Assembly (NCBI RefSeq): GCF_000967915.1
Contig: NC_022549.1
Location: forward strand, 1,352,366-1,416,365
DNA: 64,000 nt
Reading direction: 5' to 3'
Source: Paracholeplasma brassicae
Lineage (GTDB): Bacteria > Bacillota_I > Bacilli_A > Acholeplasmatales > UBA5453
Each line of letters opens with the position of its first letter. The first letter of the stretch is position 1. The position numbers and the translations under genes are program-made. Shown one piece after another: positions 17,197-25,589 of the stretch. The notes beneath the pieces are model-generated. The model saw nothing but the letters and a program-made list of their open reading frames with translations. It was not told the DNA's origin and did no database searches.

Positions 17197-18123
17197 ATGA
17201 ACCCACACATTCTATCAAAATTAAAGAAAGATCATAACATTTCCTACCTTGAAGACGTTCTGTTGAAAAAGGATTTTTTTTCGTTTTACATTAATTTGAA
17301 TGACAAAGAAAAATCTTTTTACATGATCTCAGGCTCACCTTCCATTGTTGGACTTGAGGATAAACCCGTTTATACTGTCTTAGAGATTGTAAATCAAATC
17401 GAACCTGACAACACATTCTCAGAAATTGACGGTAAGAATTTGTACATTCAAAAACTTACTTATCAAATTGAGCATTTGTCACATGAACTTTATACGTTCA
17501 TTCCATTCAAAAACAAAACACATGATAAACCAATTTGGCTTTACCTTAAGTTTGATAAAGACAAAAATAACAACCTCGTGTTTGGTCAAGTCTTAAGAAT
17601 TTATGACGAAACACCCAGTGAGATTATTTATTATCAAAAGACACACCAAGACCCATTAACCAAACTCTTCACAAGAGAAACGTTAAAAGAGCATTTGAGT
17701 AAAAACACTCATCAAAATAACGCCTATGGCATGTATCTAGACATTGATGGTTTTAAACAAATCAATGACTTCTACGGCCATGAAAAAGGCGATCAGTTTT
17801 TGATTACTCTTGCTAACTTTTTTATTTCAAGATGGGAGCATAACGTGATTTATTATCGGCTCGGTGGGGATGAATTTTTCATCTACGCATACGAGCACAC
17901 CAAAGAACAAATCATAAAAAGAGCTAAACAACTCATCTACGACATCGAACACCTTAACCTAATCGCACAAAAACACAACATCAGCGCTTCAATTGGAATT
18001 ATTGAACTTTGTGCGGATTTAAGTGAATACAATAAAATCCTCGATTTAGGCGATAAAACCATGTATCATGCAAAAAAACAAGGGCCAGGACGATTTGCTT
18101 TTTACAACCAGTCAAATGAATAA
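17197..18123 (+). CDS. GGDEF-domain protein (probable diguanylate cyclase)
   Basis: 308 residues. About 1-140 is a PAS-like sensory domain with no membrane segment; about 150-305 is a GGDEF domain with DPLTKLFTR, LDIDGFKQINDFYGHEKGD and an intact active site RLGGDEFF (GGDEF at 223-227). It should make cyclic-di-GMP from GTP. The RxxD product-inhibition site five residues before GGDEF is not present. No EAL, HD-GYP or PilZ protein is encoded in this window, so the pathway outputs lie elsewhere. Monocistronic; ATG 17197 is preceded by AGGTG. Confidence 0.87.
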   Translation: MNPHILSKLKKDHNISYLEDVLLKKDFFSFYINLNDKEKSFYMISGSPSIVGLEDKPVYTVLEIVNQIEPDNTFSEIDGKNLYIQKLTYQIEHLSHELYTFIPFKNKTHDKPIWLYLKFDKDKNNNLVFGQVLRIYDETPSEIIYYQKTHQDPLTKLFTRETLKEHLSKNTHQNNAYGMYLDIDGFKQINDFYGHEKGDQFLITLANFFISRWEHNVIYYRLGGDEFFIYAYEHTKEQIIKRAKQLIYDIEHLNLIAQKHNISASIGIIELCADLSEYNKILDLGDKTMYHAKKQGPGRFAFYNQSNE

Positions 18124-18223
18124 TTCTTAGATAAAGTCATGCATTATTTGTGTGGCTTTTTTGTTAATAAAAATAGGCTATTGCCAAAGCATTCGCCTAC
18201 TTAATAGTTGAGTTATCTAAATT

Positions 18224-18461
18224 CTAAGTTGTTGGGTAATAAAACGTATACAACACAAGTGTACTTGAAATACCTGTCTCAAGATAATTCACACGAATAT
18301 CATGTACATAGAAAAACGTCGTTGAGGCTTCTAATTCATCGAGTAATTTCGTTAATGTCGTTTTATTCGCAGATTGAAACGATACATTGATTAATACATA
18401 CGATAATCTCGAAGGTGGCGATTTTGTCTACACGTTTCCAAAACTTAGAAATTGAATCCAT
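18224..18461 (-). pseudogene. Frameshifted small gene remnant, function unknown
   Basis: The gap between the GGDEF gene and the GH17-like gene is not empty. On the minus strand an ATG at 18461 opens a frame reading MDSISKFWKRVDKIATFEI, and a second frame continues with a coherent segment (SYVLINVSFQSANKTTL, then KLLDELEASTTFFYVHDIRV) to a TAG at 18224. The two join only with a frameshift near 18385. The strand-helix-strand pattern faintly recalls the end of PilO-type pilus proteins, but this is a guess. No Shine-Dalgarno site is seen. Treated as a decayed gene. Confidence 0.35.
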
Positions 18462-18483
18462 TTTTGTTAATCTATATAGTCAA

Positions 18484-18520
18484 AAGCACTCTCCAAATAA
18501 AATGGAGAGTGCTTCTTTTT
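18484..18520. terminator. Hairpin terminator between 18.1 and 18.5 kb genes
   Basis: Perfect 10-bp stem AGCACTCTCC / GGAGAGTGCT (18485-18494, 18504-18513) with a T tract on the plus side. It abuts the 3' end of the minus-strand GH17-like gene and may act in both directions. Confidence 0.7.
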
Positions 18521-18522
18521 AA

Positions 18523-19335
18523 TTACTCATATAGACCATGCTTTTCTAAGTATGGATTTAATCGATCGATCGAATCAAATGCTTCATAAATCGTAACTAA
18601 GATATTCTTCTCTGTCATTACTTGCTGAATTGTATCAACGTAGAAACGCTGTTCTTCGGTGATGTGTAATTTTTCTTTATTTACTCTAGGGTAGCCAGTT
18701 TCAGTTAATACGACAGGTTTATCATTAAAATTTTCTTGAGAAGCTTCTAGCACTAAAACCGTGTAGTCAACCGCTTCACTTAAGAACTTATCTTGATAAT
18801 ACGGGTGCACATGAATGCCAATGAAATCAACCAGGTTAGCAAGCTCTTTAAGTTTGGTATTCCATAAATAGAAACTATCGCTATACGTTAACGGTTGTTT
18901 GATCTTTGGTTTAACCATTTTTAAATATTTTGATAACTCGACGACTGAAATCATGTGATAATCAAAACTAGAGATATTTAAGTAACCCACGCTAACGTAG
19001 CTAATAATTTCCTCGTATTGGTTCGCTAATGAAATTAACTCGGTCACTTTTTGTTGATTACTTCTTTTATTTAATATGACGTCTTTGGTCTTTATGATTT
19101 TTTCTAGTGGTGCTTCTTGATCGATTAATTCTGGGCTAAACTTGATGCCTAGAAAAACTTCTAAGTTTATATGATGCTTAACGATTATTTCTACAACCTG
19201 ACGTGAGGTATTTACATCATCGATGAGTCGGATCATTTGATAGCCCTGTTCAGCTAAAAAATCAAGTTCCTCTTTGATTTTGATTTCATCGTTACTCCTT
19301 GGTGTATATGAAATCGATTTAACATAGTGATACAT
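18523..19335 (-). CDS. Glycoside hydrolase family 17-like protein, possibly non-catalytic
   Basis: 270 residues with a TIM-barrel pattern similar to GH17 beta-1,3-glucanase/glucosyltransferase-like proteins. The nucleophile strand is recognisable as KPVVLTETGYP (Glu212), as is DFIGIHVHPYYQ. The strand that normally carries the acid/base (VGNE) reads VSVGYLN (114-120), so the catalytic Glu is missing. No signal peptide, so it would act in the cytoplasm or on the inner leaflet. Good AAAGGAG site. It could be a sugar-binding or regulatory relative, or an enzyme with a displaced catalytic residue. Family assignment is moderate and activity uncertain. Confidence 0.62.
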   Translation of the reverse strand: MYHYVKSISYTPRSNDEIKIKEELDFLAEQGYQMIRLIDDVNTSRQVVEIIVKHHINLEVFLGIKFSPELIDQEAPLEKIIKTKDVILNKRSNQQKVTELISLANQYEEIISYVSVGYLNISSFDYHMISVVELSKYLKMVKPKIKQPLTYSDSFYLWNTKLKELANLVDFIGIHVHPYYQDKFLSEAVDYTVLVLEASQENFNDKPVVLTETGYPRVNKEKLHITEEQRFYVDTIQQVMTEKNILVTIYEAFDSIDRLNPYLEKHGLYE

Positions 19336-19460
19336 AAAAACACTCCTTTCTATAAGAGAATTTTATCATTAATGCTGGAATTTTTAGAGCAATTTGATTT
19401 GAAATCCTGCCAGAAACTCAAAGATATGTTACAATAACTCATGAAGAGGTGAATTAAAAT

Positions 19461-20537
19461 ATGATTATTGGATGTGTAAAAGAAATCAAACCCTTTGAAT
19501 ACAGGGTTGGACTTACACCAGGTGCAGTAAATGCCTATACAAACGAAGGGCATGTTGTATTAATGGAAAAAGGAGCCGGAATTGGAAGCGGATTTAGCGA
19601 TGAAGACTATGTGTTTTATGGGGCTAAAATTGTTGATGACGCTAAAGAAATTTGGGCAACTTCTGACATGATTGTCAAAGTTAAAGAACCACTTGCAAGT
19701 GAATACCAATACTTCAGAAAGGATTTAATCTTATATACTTATCTTCACTTAGCCTATAATAAGCCACTCTATGAAGCCCTTAGAGACCGTGGTGTTACTT
19801 CGATTGCTTATGAAACCATTGAAGAAAACGGTGTGCTTGTCTGTCTTGAACCGATGAGCAAGGTCGCAGGAAGACTTGCCTTAATTGAAGCGGCTAAGTA
19901 TTTAGAAGCCCCTTTTGGCGGACCCGGTTTACTTATTTCAGGACTCCCTGGAACCCCTAGGGCAAACATTGTTATCTTAGGTGCTGGTGTTGTCGGAAGA
20001 AACGCTTTAATGATGGCGGTTGGTATGGGCGCGAATATAACCATACTTGATATCAATACTAAGCGATTAAGTGACCTTGAAGATTTATATCAAAATAAAA
20101 TTAATACATTATATTCAAATGAAAAAAATATCATGGACGCATTAAAATCAGCGGATGTAGTTATCGGTGCTGTATTAATCGCAGGCGATAAACCACCACT
20201 GTTGATTACCGATGAAATCCTGGCTAACATGAAGAAAGGCGCGATTATTATCGATGTTTCCATCGATCAAGGCGGCATCTCTAACCACGCTAAAGTGACT
20301 TATCATGATAACCCAATTTATGACGTCGATGGTATTTCATTTTATGGTGTCGCCAACATGCCAGGTTCTGTACCTAGAACCTCAAGCCAAGCACTGTCAA
20401 ACGCTACCCTAAGATACGGCTTAATGATTGCGAAAGATCCAACAAAGGCTTTAGCGCATGAACCAATAAAAAAAGGTCTACAAACAATGAATCATCAGGG
20501 TGTCTACCAAACACTCATCAAATTATTTGAATCTTAA
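19461..20537 (+). CDS. ald: Alanine dehydrogenase
   Basis: NAD-dependent reversible oxidative deamination of L-alanine to pyruvate and ammonia. Family marks: MIIGCVKEIKPFEYRVGLTP at the N-terminus, the conserved Lys and His in IVKVKEPLASEY and YTYLHLAYN, and the NAD-binding loop VILGAGVVGRNALMMA. Length (358) is close to the usual 370, ending slightly early. GAAGAGGTG ribosome site, single-gene unit, strong terminator. Together with the serine dehydratase it feeds pyruvate from amino acids. Confidence 0.95.
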   Translation: MIIGCVKEIKPFEYRVGLTPGAVNAYTNEGHVVLMEKGAGIGSGFSDEDYVFYGAKIVDDAKEIWATSDMIVKVKEPLASEYQYFRKDLILYTYLHLAYNKPLYEALRDRGVTSIAYETIEENGVLVCLEPMSKVAGRLALIEAAKYLEAPFGGPGLLISGLPGTPRANIVILGAGVVGRNALMMAVGMGANITILDINTKRLSDLEDLYQNKINTLYSNEKNIMDALKSADVVIGAVLIAGDKPPLLITDEILANMKKGAIIIDVSIDQGGISNHAKVTYHDNPIYDVDGISFYGVANMPGSVPRTSSQALSNATLRYGLMIAKDPTKALAHEPIKKGLQTMNHQGVYQTLIKLFES

Positions 20538-20566
20538 TTAACTAGTAACCTTGTTTATAAAATAAC

Positions 20567-20606
20567 GAAAGCCTTAAGTCATATATTCGACTTAAGGCTT
20601 CTTTTT
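20567..20606 (+). terminator. Terminator of ald
   Basis: 12-bp perfect stem AAGCCTTAAGTC / GACTTAAGGCTT (20569-20580, 20589-20600) followed by CTTTTTT. The convergent CotH-like gene ends at its outer edge. Confidence 0.85.
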
Positions 20607-22054
20607 TATGTTGTTTCGTAAACGGTTTTAAGGTGTTCTGCTCGCTCAACCAAAAACTGATATAATAACTCGTCTTGACCGGTCACCGTCGTTACCTCTA
20701 CCATGTGTGGTGGGTTTGGCCAAACATAATGCCCCATAATCTGCCATCGAGTAAAATTAAGTTCACGCGCCTCAAGTGTATTTTCTCTTACCTTAAGGAT
20801 GGATTCTAGAAGAATTGGTAAGTACGTCTCGTAGATTTCGTTATAACGATTGATATACGCTTGTTTAAATGAATCTTGATCAAACAGCATTGTAAACCAT
20901 TGATTATAACCATACGCATGAAATCCCTGTGGGGTTGAATCAAAATAATCCCCATTACCTAATGAGATATCAAAATCCCACAAGGGGCCCATGGTCAACT
21001 TCCCATTGGCATCTTTAAAACTGTAAACACTTGAGTAACCACTATCGACATTTTTTGTCAGCTCTTGAACAATAAAGTAGTCAATAAAAGACTCGACGTC
21101 AATGTAGTCTTCATAAGTGTCATTTGTAATGCTTGCCTCAAAGGCGAGCAGGTAGTCTTTAATGCTTTTTGCCTTATCTCTTAATTCATTTTCTGTGTAA
21201 TCCTCTGTATCTGGAGACTTTATGACATAATTTTTATTATTGGCGCGAATCCAGTGGATATCCTCAACACCTTCCGCGCCTACTCGATCATCAGCCTCTA
21301 GTTCAATTAAAAACCCACTATCGATGTCAATCGCTGCTTCGATGCTTAGTTTGTTCTTATCGGTTTCTACTTGTTCAGTTAATAGATAAAAACCCTCATA
21401 AACACCATTTAAATAGACTTCAACAAACCGAGTATCTAGTGTATAGCCTACCTCAAGCATTGAGGCTAATTTGTGTGCCACGTAGTTTCTCATTAATGTC
21501 TTGTCCGTATATTCTGCTAAAAGTACGTATTCCTTCGCATTTTTCATCCCAAGCAGCGAAACACGTTCATCAAATTTAATTTTAAATGGTTTTTTGGGGT
21601 TATCCCAAGTTGAGTTTCCTCTGCCTTTAATTCGCATCACTACGTTTTCGTTTAACGTTTGGTTATTATTCGATAAACTAATCTTGCCTTGAACGTAGTC
21701 GTCTTTTGATGTTATTTGAACGCCATCGGTATCAATTAACAACTTTGATACAACAGCGTATTTGCTTAGGGTTGGTATTTCATATGAATAAGTTTGCCCA
21801 TCATAAAGTGCAGTAACTGTGGTTGTTTGACTATAATCAAGGTATGGTTGTATTAATTGACCATCTTCTAATAGCACACCATCATAGTACCATGTGATTG
21901 GACTGCCTTTCAATTCTTGATCAAGCATTAAATCCCCTTTAATCTCGGTTGGTAGAAGCCTTTTTAGTTGATTTTCTGTTGAATTTTCACTTTGGCAACC
22001 AAATAGCGAAAACCCGATTAATACCATCAAAATCGTAATCATTATTTTTTTCAA
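20606..22054 (-). CDS. CotH-like kinase family lipoprotein
   Basis: Secreted lipoprotein: the signal peptide MKKIMITILMVLIGFSLFGC ends in a lipobox with the modified Cys at 20. After a small beta domain, residues about 135-400 form a CotH protein-kinase-like fold with RIKGRGNSTW, KKPFKIKF, LLTEQVETDKNKL and the metal-binding GPLWDFDISLG (Asp360/362 region). CotH of Bacillus phosphorylates spore-coat proteins; relatives are common as surface lipoproteins in non-spore-formers. Start is TTG 22054 with GAGGTG upstream. It faces the outside, so its substrate would be another surface protein (inference). Single gene, no partner apparent. Confidence 0.88.
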   Translation of the reverse strand: MKKIMITILMVLIGFSLFGCQSENSTENQLKRLLPTEIKGDLMLDQELKGSPITWYYDGVLLEDGQLIQPYLDYSQTTTVTALYDGQTYSYEIPTLSKYAVVSKLLIDTDGVQITSKDDYVQGKISLSNNNQTLNENVVMRIKGRGNSTWDNPKKPFKIKFDERVSLLGMKNAKEYVLLAEYTDKTLMRNYVAHKLASMLEVGYTLDTRFVEVYLNGVYEGFYLLTEQVETDKNKLSIEAAIDIDSGFLIELEADDRVGAEGVEDIHWIRANNKNYVIKSPDTEDYTENELRDKAKSIKDYLLAFEASITNDTYEDYIDVESFIDYFIVQELTKNVDSGYSSVYSFKDANGKLTMGPLWDFDISLGNGDYFDSTPQGFHAYGYNQWFTMLFDQDSFKQAYINRYNEIYETYLPILLESILKVRENTLEARELNFTRWQIMGHYVWPNPPHMVEVTTVTGQDELLYQFLVERAEHLKTVYETT

Positions 22055-22091
22055 AATATCACCTCATATATAGTATAACAATAAATCATTG

Positions 22092-22124
22092 AAAAAAATG
22101 AGGAAACTAATGAATGGTTTCCTC
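22092..22124 (-). terminator. Terminator of the zwf-cyclase operon
   Basis: Stem GAGGAAAC / GTTTCCTC (22100-22107, 22117-22124) followed on the minus strand by a run of Ts (ATTTTTTTC). Confidence 0.75.
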
Positions 22125-22131
22125 ACAATCG

Positions 22132-22752
22132 TTAGGATTCAATTAATACCGCACGGCAAAAAGATGCCTCAACACTTTTTATTTTGATTGGTAAAGCAAT
22201 CAACTGATAGTTGCCTGGTTTAATATCTTTTAGTCGAATCCCTTCTAGTATCACAATGTCTTTTTCTAATAAATACTTGTGGGTCTCGTGGTTTTTTTGA
22301 GCTCGTTCAATACCAAGCGTATCGATTCCGACACCAATAACGCCTAATTCACTTAAATATTTAGCCGCTATTTTTTCGACGTAAACGAATTCAAAGTTAA
22401 ACGCATCATCAAAACTATTTTTAGTTTTGAATAACACAAAATCGCCTTTTTTAATCCCTAAACGATCAATATCTTCTTTTTTGATGCATTCATTTAAATG
22501 CGTCAGGTCATAAACACTCGCTTGCGTGATGTAATTACTTAATCGCTCACTGTCGCTAGTACTTCCATTTTCAATCATGTGAAGTGGAAAATCAACGTGG
22601 GTGCCTGTGTGAAGATTGATTTCTAAGTTCGTTTCATAATGACTCGCATTTTCATAGTTATCAACGTTGATAAACTTAGGCTTCTTTTTGTCTAAATTCT
22701 TATAAACTGGCATATCCTCACTAATTGTCATGCTAATATCGTGTATTTTCAT
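22132..22752 (-). CDS. Cyclase-family metal-dependent hydrolase (kynurenine formamidase-like)
   Basis: 206 residues. The metal motif HTGTHVDFPLH (48-58) and a downstream GVGIDTLGIER are the marks of the cyclase/KynB family, which hydrolyses small amides or lactones. The true substrate cannot be told; tryptophan catabolism genes are not seen. Its start overlaps the zwf stop by one base (TAATG), so it is translationally coupled to glucose-6-phosphate dehydrogenase. A lactone substrate such as 6-phosphogluconolactone would fit that context, but this is speculation from position. Confidence 0.82.
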   Translation of the reverse strand: MKIHDISMTISEDMPVYKNLDKKKPKFINVDNYENASHYETNLEINLHTGTHVDFPLHMIENGSTSDSERLSNYITQASVYDLTHLNECIKKEDIDRLGIKKGDFVLFKTKNSFDDAFNFEFVYVEKIAAKYLSELGVIGVGIDTLGIERAQKNHETHKYLLEKDIVILEGIRLKDIKPGNYQLIALPIKIKSVEASFCRAVLIES

Positions 22753-24128
22753 TAAAACACCTCATTTGTTTTTTCTTTAATCAGTTTCTTTAACTCATCA
22801 AAGTTCTTGTATGTCACTAATGATTTACTGGATGCCACAAAGTCTTGTTTTATCTCGTCAACGAGTTGCCAAGAATATTCGATTTCATCCCATCTTGTAA
22901 ATAGTCGTTTATGATACTTAGTGATATCTAATAACAGCTTTTCATAAGCCTCCGGCATATTACCTACCGAATTACATGCAATGCAATACTCAAGTTCAAC
23001 GGATTCAACGTCATCACTTAATCCTGGTACTTTAGAATTTAGAGCAAGTGATATCCCATCTTGTGGGGCAATCTTAATATAAAGCTTATTTGTCTTTAAA
23101 GGAAAATGCCATTTGTGTTGTTCAGCGGTTTCTTCAAACTCGACAATGATGACCGATTCTTTTATATCGAGCTTTTTACCTGTTAATAGATACATAGGTA
23201 CCCCTTTAAATCTAGGGGTATCGACAAAGGCTTTTAGGAAGACAAACGTTTCTGTTTTTGATTCCTTGTTCACATTTTTTTCATTTAAGTAGCCTTCGTA
23301 TTGTCCCATAATCAACGATTCTTTATCGTAACGAATGCGTTTGAGGACATTGACTTTCTCTTCTTTTAAATCATCCGATTGATACGATTTTGGGACATCC
23401 ATCGACACAAGTGCTAGCATCTGTAGTAAATGCGATTGAACCATGTCCTTTAATGCGCCCGAAGTGTCGTAGTAGCCACCTCTATTTAAAATGCCATCGG
23501 TTTCTTTGACAATATACTTAATGGATTTTATTGAGTTGTTATGCCAAGAATCTTCAAATATTTTGTTGGCAAATCGAACAGTTAATATGTTTTGAATCAT
23601 TTCTTTGCCTAAGTAATGATCGATTCGGTAGATTTGTTTTTCATCAAAATAACCCCACAACAACTCATTAATGGCCTTCGCACTTTCTAAATCTTGACCA
23701 AAAGGTTTTTCAAACACAATCGACGAATTAATGTCCTTTTTCTCAATCAAATGAGACGCATTAATATTCTTAGATATTACTTCAAGTAAATCAGGACCAA
23801 CCGCTAAGTAATATATTTTTCTAGTGTCTTCAAAAGATTCATCATCAATCAACTCTTTTAGTTTAAAATAGTCTGTTTGTTTTTCAATGCTCATATTGAA
23901 ATAGATAATATTTGGTTTGATGCGATCAAGATCTTGGTTGTCAGGATATATTTTTCTTACCGAGTCAAGGTAACTTGCATGATCGTAATCTCTGCGCCCG
24001 ATGCAAATGATTTTTGTTTGTTCTTCGATTAATCTATCTTTATTTAATTTTGTCAGTGCAGGTAATAGCTTTCTAGCAGTTAAATCACCGGTTGCACCAA
24101 AAATAGTAATTATCAATTTTTGTTTCAT
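22752..24128 (-). CDS. zwf: Glucose-6-phosphate 1-dehydrogenase
   Basis: First enzyme of the oxidative pentose phosphate route, producing NADPH. NADP-binding IFGATGDLTARK (9-20), EKPFG (140-144) and active-site RIDHYLGK (168-175) are intact; 458 residues is a little short of the usual 480-490. No pgl or gnd gene is nearby; instead the next cistron is a cyclase-family hydrolase overlapping by one base. There is no Shine-Dalgarno near ATG 24128, but GGGAG lies about 30 nt upstream with a small hairpin between. Confidence 0.93.
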   Translation of the reverse strand: MKQKLIITIFGATGDLTARKLLPALTKLNKDRLIEEQTKIICIGRRDYDHASYLDSVRKIYPDNQDLDRIKPNIIYFNMSIEKQTDYFKLKELIDDESFEDTRKIYYLAVGPDLLEVISKNINASHLIEKKDINSSIVFEKPFGQDLESAKAINELLWGYFDEKQIYRIDHYLGKEMIQNILTVRFANKIFEDSWHNNSIKSIKYIVKETDGILNRGGYYDTSGALKDMVQSHLLQMLALVSMDVPKSYQSDDLKEEKVNVLKRIRYDKESLIMGQYEGYLNEKNVNKESKTETFVFLKAFVDTPRFKGVPMYLLTGKKLDIKESVIIVEFEETAEQHKWHFPLKTNKLYIKIAPQDGISLALNSKVPGLSDDVESVELEYCIACNSVGNMPEAYEKLLLDITKYHKRLFTRWDEIEYSWQLVDEIKQDFVASSKSLVTYKNFDELKKLIKEKTNEVF

Positions 24129-24141
24129 ATACTTTTATCGA

Positions 24142-24156
24142 TTGGCAAATTGCCAA
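24142..24156 (-). promoter_or_regulatory. Inverted repeat in the zwf leader
   Basis: TTGGCA-AAT-TGCCAA, a perfect 6+3+6 inverted repeat just upstream of the zwf start, lying between a GGGAG site (about 24158-24162) and the ATG. It could be an operator or an mRNA hairpin that brings the ribosome site within normal distance of the start codon. Confidence 0.4.
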
Positions 24157-24279
24157 ACTCCCTTCATTAATTTAAATGTGACAAGATCGACTAAATTCCT
24201 AGGAAATCCTGGTTGATTGTTTTATGCATTACTATAATAATTATAACATCAAAGTATTATTTTCTTGTACTTGATGCAA

Positions 24280-24309
24280 AAAAAATAAAAGTCGCAAGGA
24301 CTTTTATTC
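24280..24309 (-). terminator. Terminator of the aminotransferase gene
   Basis: Stem AATAAAAGTC / GACTTTTATT (24284-24293, 24299-24308) with a long T run on the minus strand. The aminotransferase stop codon is inside the hairpin. Confidence 0.75.
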
Positions 24310-25554
24310 GTTATAAGAATCTATTTTCTCGATTGAGTTTTTTAACGCCTGCACTAATCTTGGGATTTCCTTTTCACAAATACTCGATATCGCTACTCGG
24401 ATGGCCTTATCTAAAGGAATGACAAACACATGTTGATTTGCTAAATCCTCATAAATCTCAACCGGATTTTCAACTGGAATTGTTACAAAGAACCCATCTT
24501 TATACGGATAAATTGACAACTCAGACATTAATGCAATTTTTACAAACTCTGTGCCACGTTTGTTTAACGTTTCTTTCACATAACTTAGTTCGTTTAAATA
24601 GTCTTCATAATCAAGTTCATGATTCATTAAATGGTTCATTATTGATATGCCGGTAGCTGGACTGCAACTCCAGGTTGCTCTGGCCTTAAACGTTGTAATT
24701 CGTGACATTTCATCAATTAGATGTTTACTTCTAGATAGTCCAATTAAAGCGCCTAATCGAAACCCATATAGACCAAACGTTTTTGATCCACTAAAAGCAA
24801 TGGCTGTGATCATATTCGACTTAATTGTCTCAAGAATAGCAAATTTTTCTCTAGACTCTTCCATTGTTTTACCAAAATAATCAATATAGGCAACATCATA
24901 AATTAGAATTACTGGTACTTTTAGAGATAAGTCATCAAGGGTTTGAATAATCGTTTTGAATTCTTTTTTTGATAACGAGTACCCCGTTGGGTTATGTGCT
25001 GGATCATTTAAGATAACGACTAATTTCTTTGTGATTTCAGCAATCATGGTTGCTTTTTGTTTAAAATCATCTAGATTGAACTCATTTTCTTTAAACATTT
25101 GGTAAGTTTGATAGGTTGCCCCAACCGACTTAATCATTTCTTTATAATTACTCCAATGAATGTGTGGCAATAAAACCATGTCACCATCGGTTACGTAATT
25201 CGATAATACCAAATAAAGCGCCCCTGATGCGCCAGGTGTTGCGCAAACCATTGACTCAAAGTTATCTTCGACAAGCTTTAATTGATTTTGAAACACAAAA
25301 CGTTTAATCGCATCTTTAAAGACAGGGCCGCCATCAATCGATGGATAAGCTCGATAGGTTTTATTGTCAATTCGACCAAAAACATTTGAGATCGACTTGA
25401 ATTCATAGAGTTGTCCAACATCATCCATCATTGCTCCGATGGTCGCATTAATGGTTTCATTGGCCTCTAATTTTGCTTTTTTAGCTTTTGCGCCTAAGGC
25501 CAAAATATCCTCGCCTAAATCATATTTTCTAGTTTTAATGTTTGCATAGTCCAA
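24304..25554 (-). CDS. Class I/II pyridoxal-phosphate aminotransferase (aromatic/aspartate type)
   Basis: Cytoplasmic fold-type I aminotransferase of 416 residues. Seen: NDPAHNPTGY (NPTG at 188-191), YDVAYIDY (Asp220/Tyr223 region) and the PLP-lysine block FSGSKTFGLYGFRLG (Lys258). It most resembles the aromatic amino acid or aspartate group, but the amino-acid specificity cannot be fixed from motifs. Start is TTG 25554, chosen for the strong GGGAGGG site 6 nt upstream. It may form the transamination step for amino acids released by the peptidases in the window. Confidence 0.87.
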   Translation of the reverse strand: MDYANIKTRKYDLGEDILALGAKAKKAKLEANETINATIGAMMDDVGQLYEFKSISNVFGRIDNKTYRAYPSIDGGPVFKDAIKRFVFQNQLKLVEDNFESMVCATPGASGALYLVLSNYVTDGDMVLLPHIHWSNYKEMIKSVGATYQTYQMFKENEFNLDDFKQKATMIAEITKKLVVILNDPAHNPTGYSLSKKEFKTIIQTLDDLSLKVPVILIYDVAYIDYFGKTMEESREKFAILETIKSNMITAIAFSGSKTFGLYGFRLGALIGLSRSKHLIDEMSRITTFKARATWSCSPATGISIMNHLMNHELDYEDYLNELSYVKETLNKRGTEFVKIALMSELSIYPYKDGFFVTIPVENPVEIYEDLANQHVFVIPLDKAIRVAISSICEKEIPRLVQALKNSIEKIDSYNE

Positions 25555-25589
25555 GAAAATCCCTCCCTATCAAGTCTTTAGTGACCGTC

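Noticed and set aside
18208-18390. 60-residue plus-strand frame
   Set aside because: It overlaps the better minus-strand remnant and has no ribosome site.
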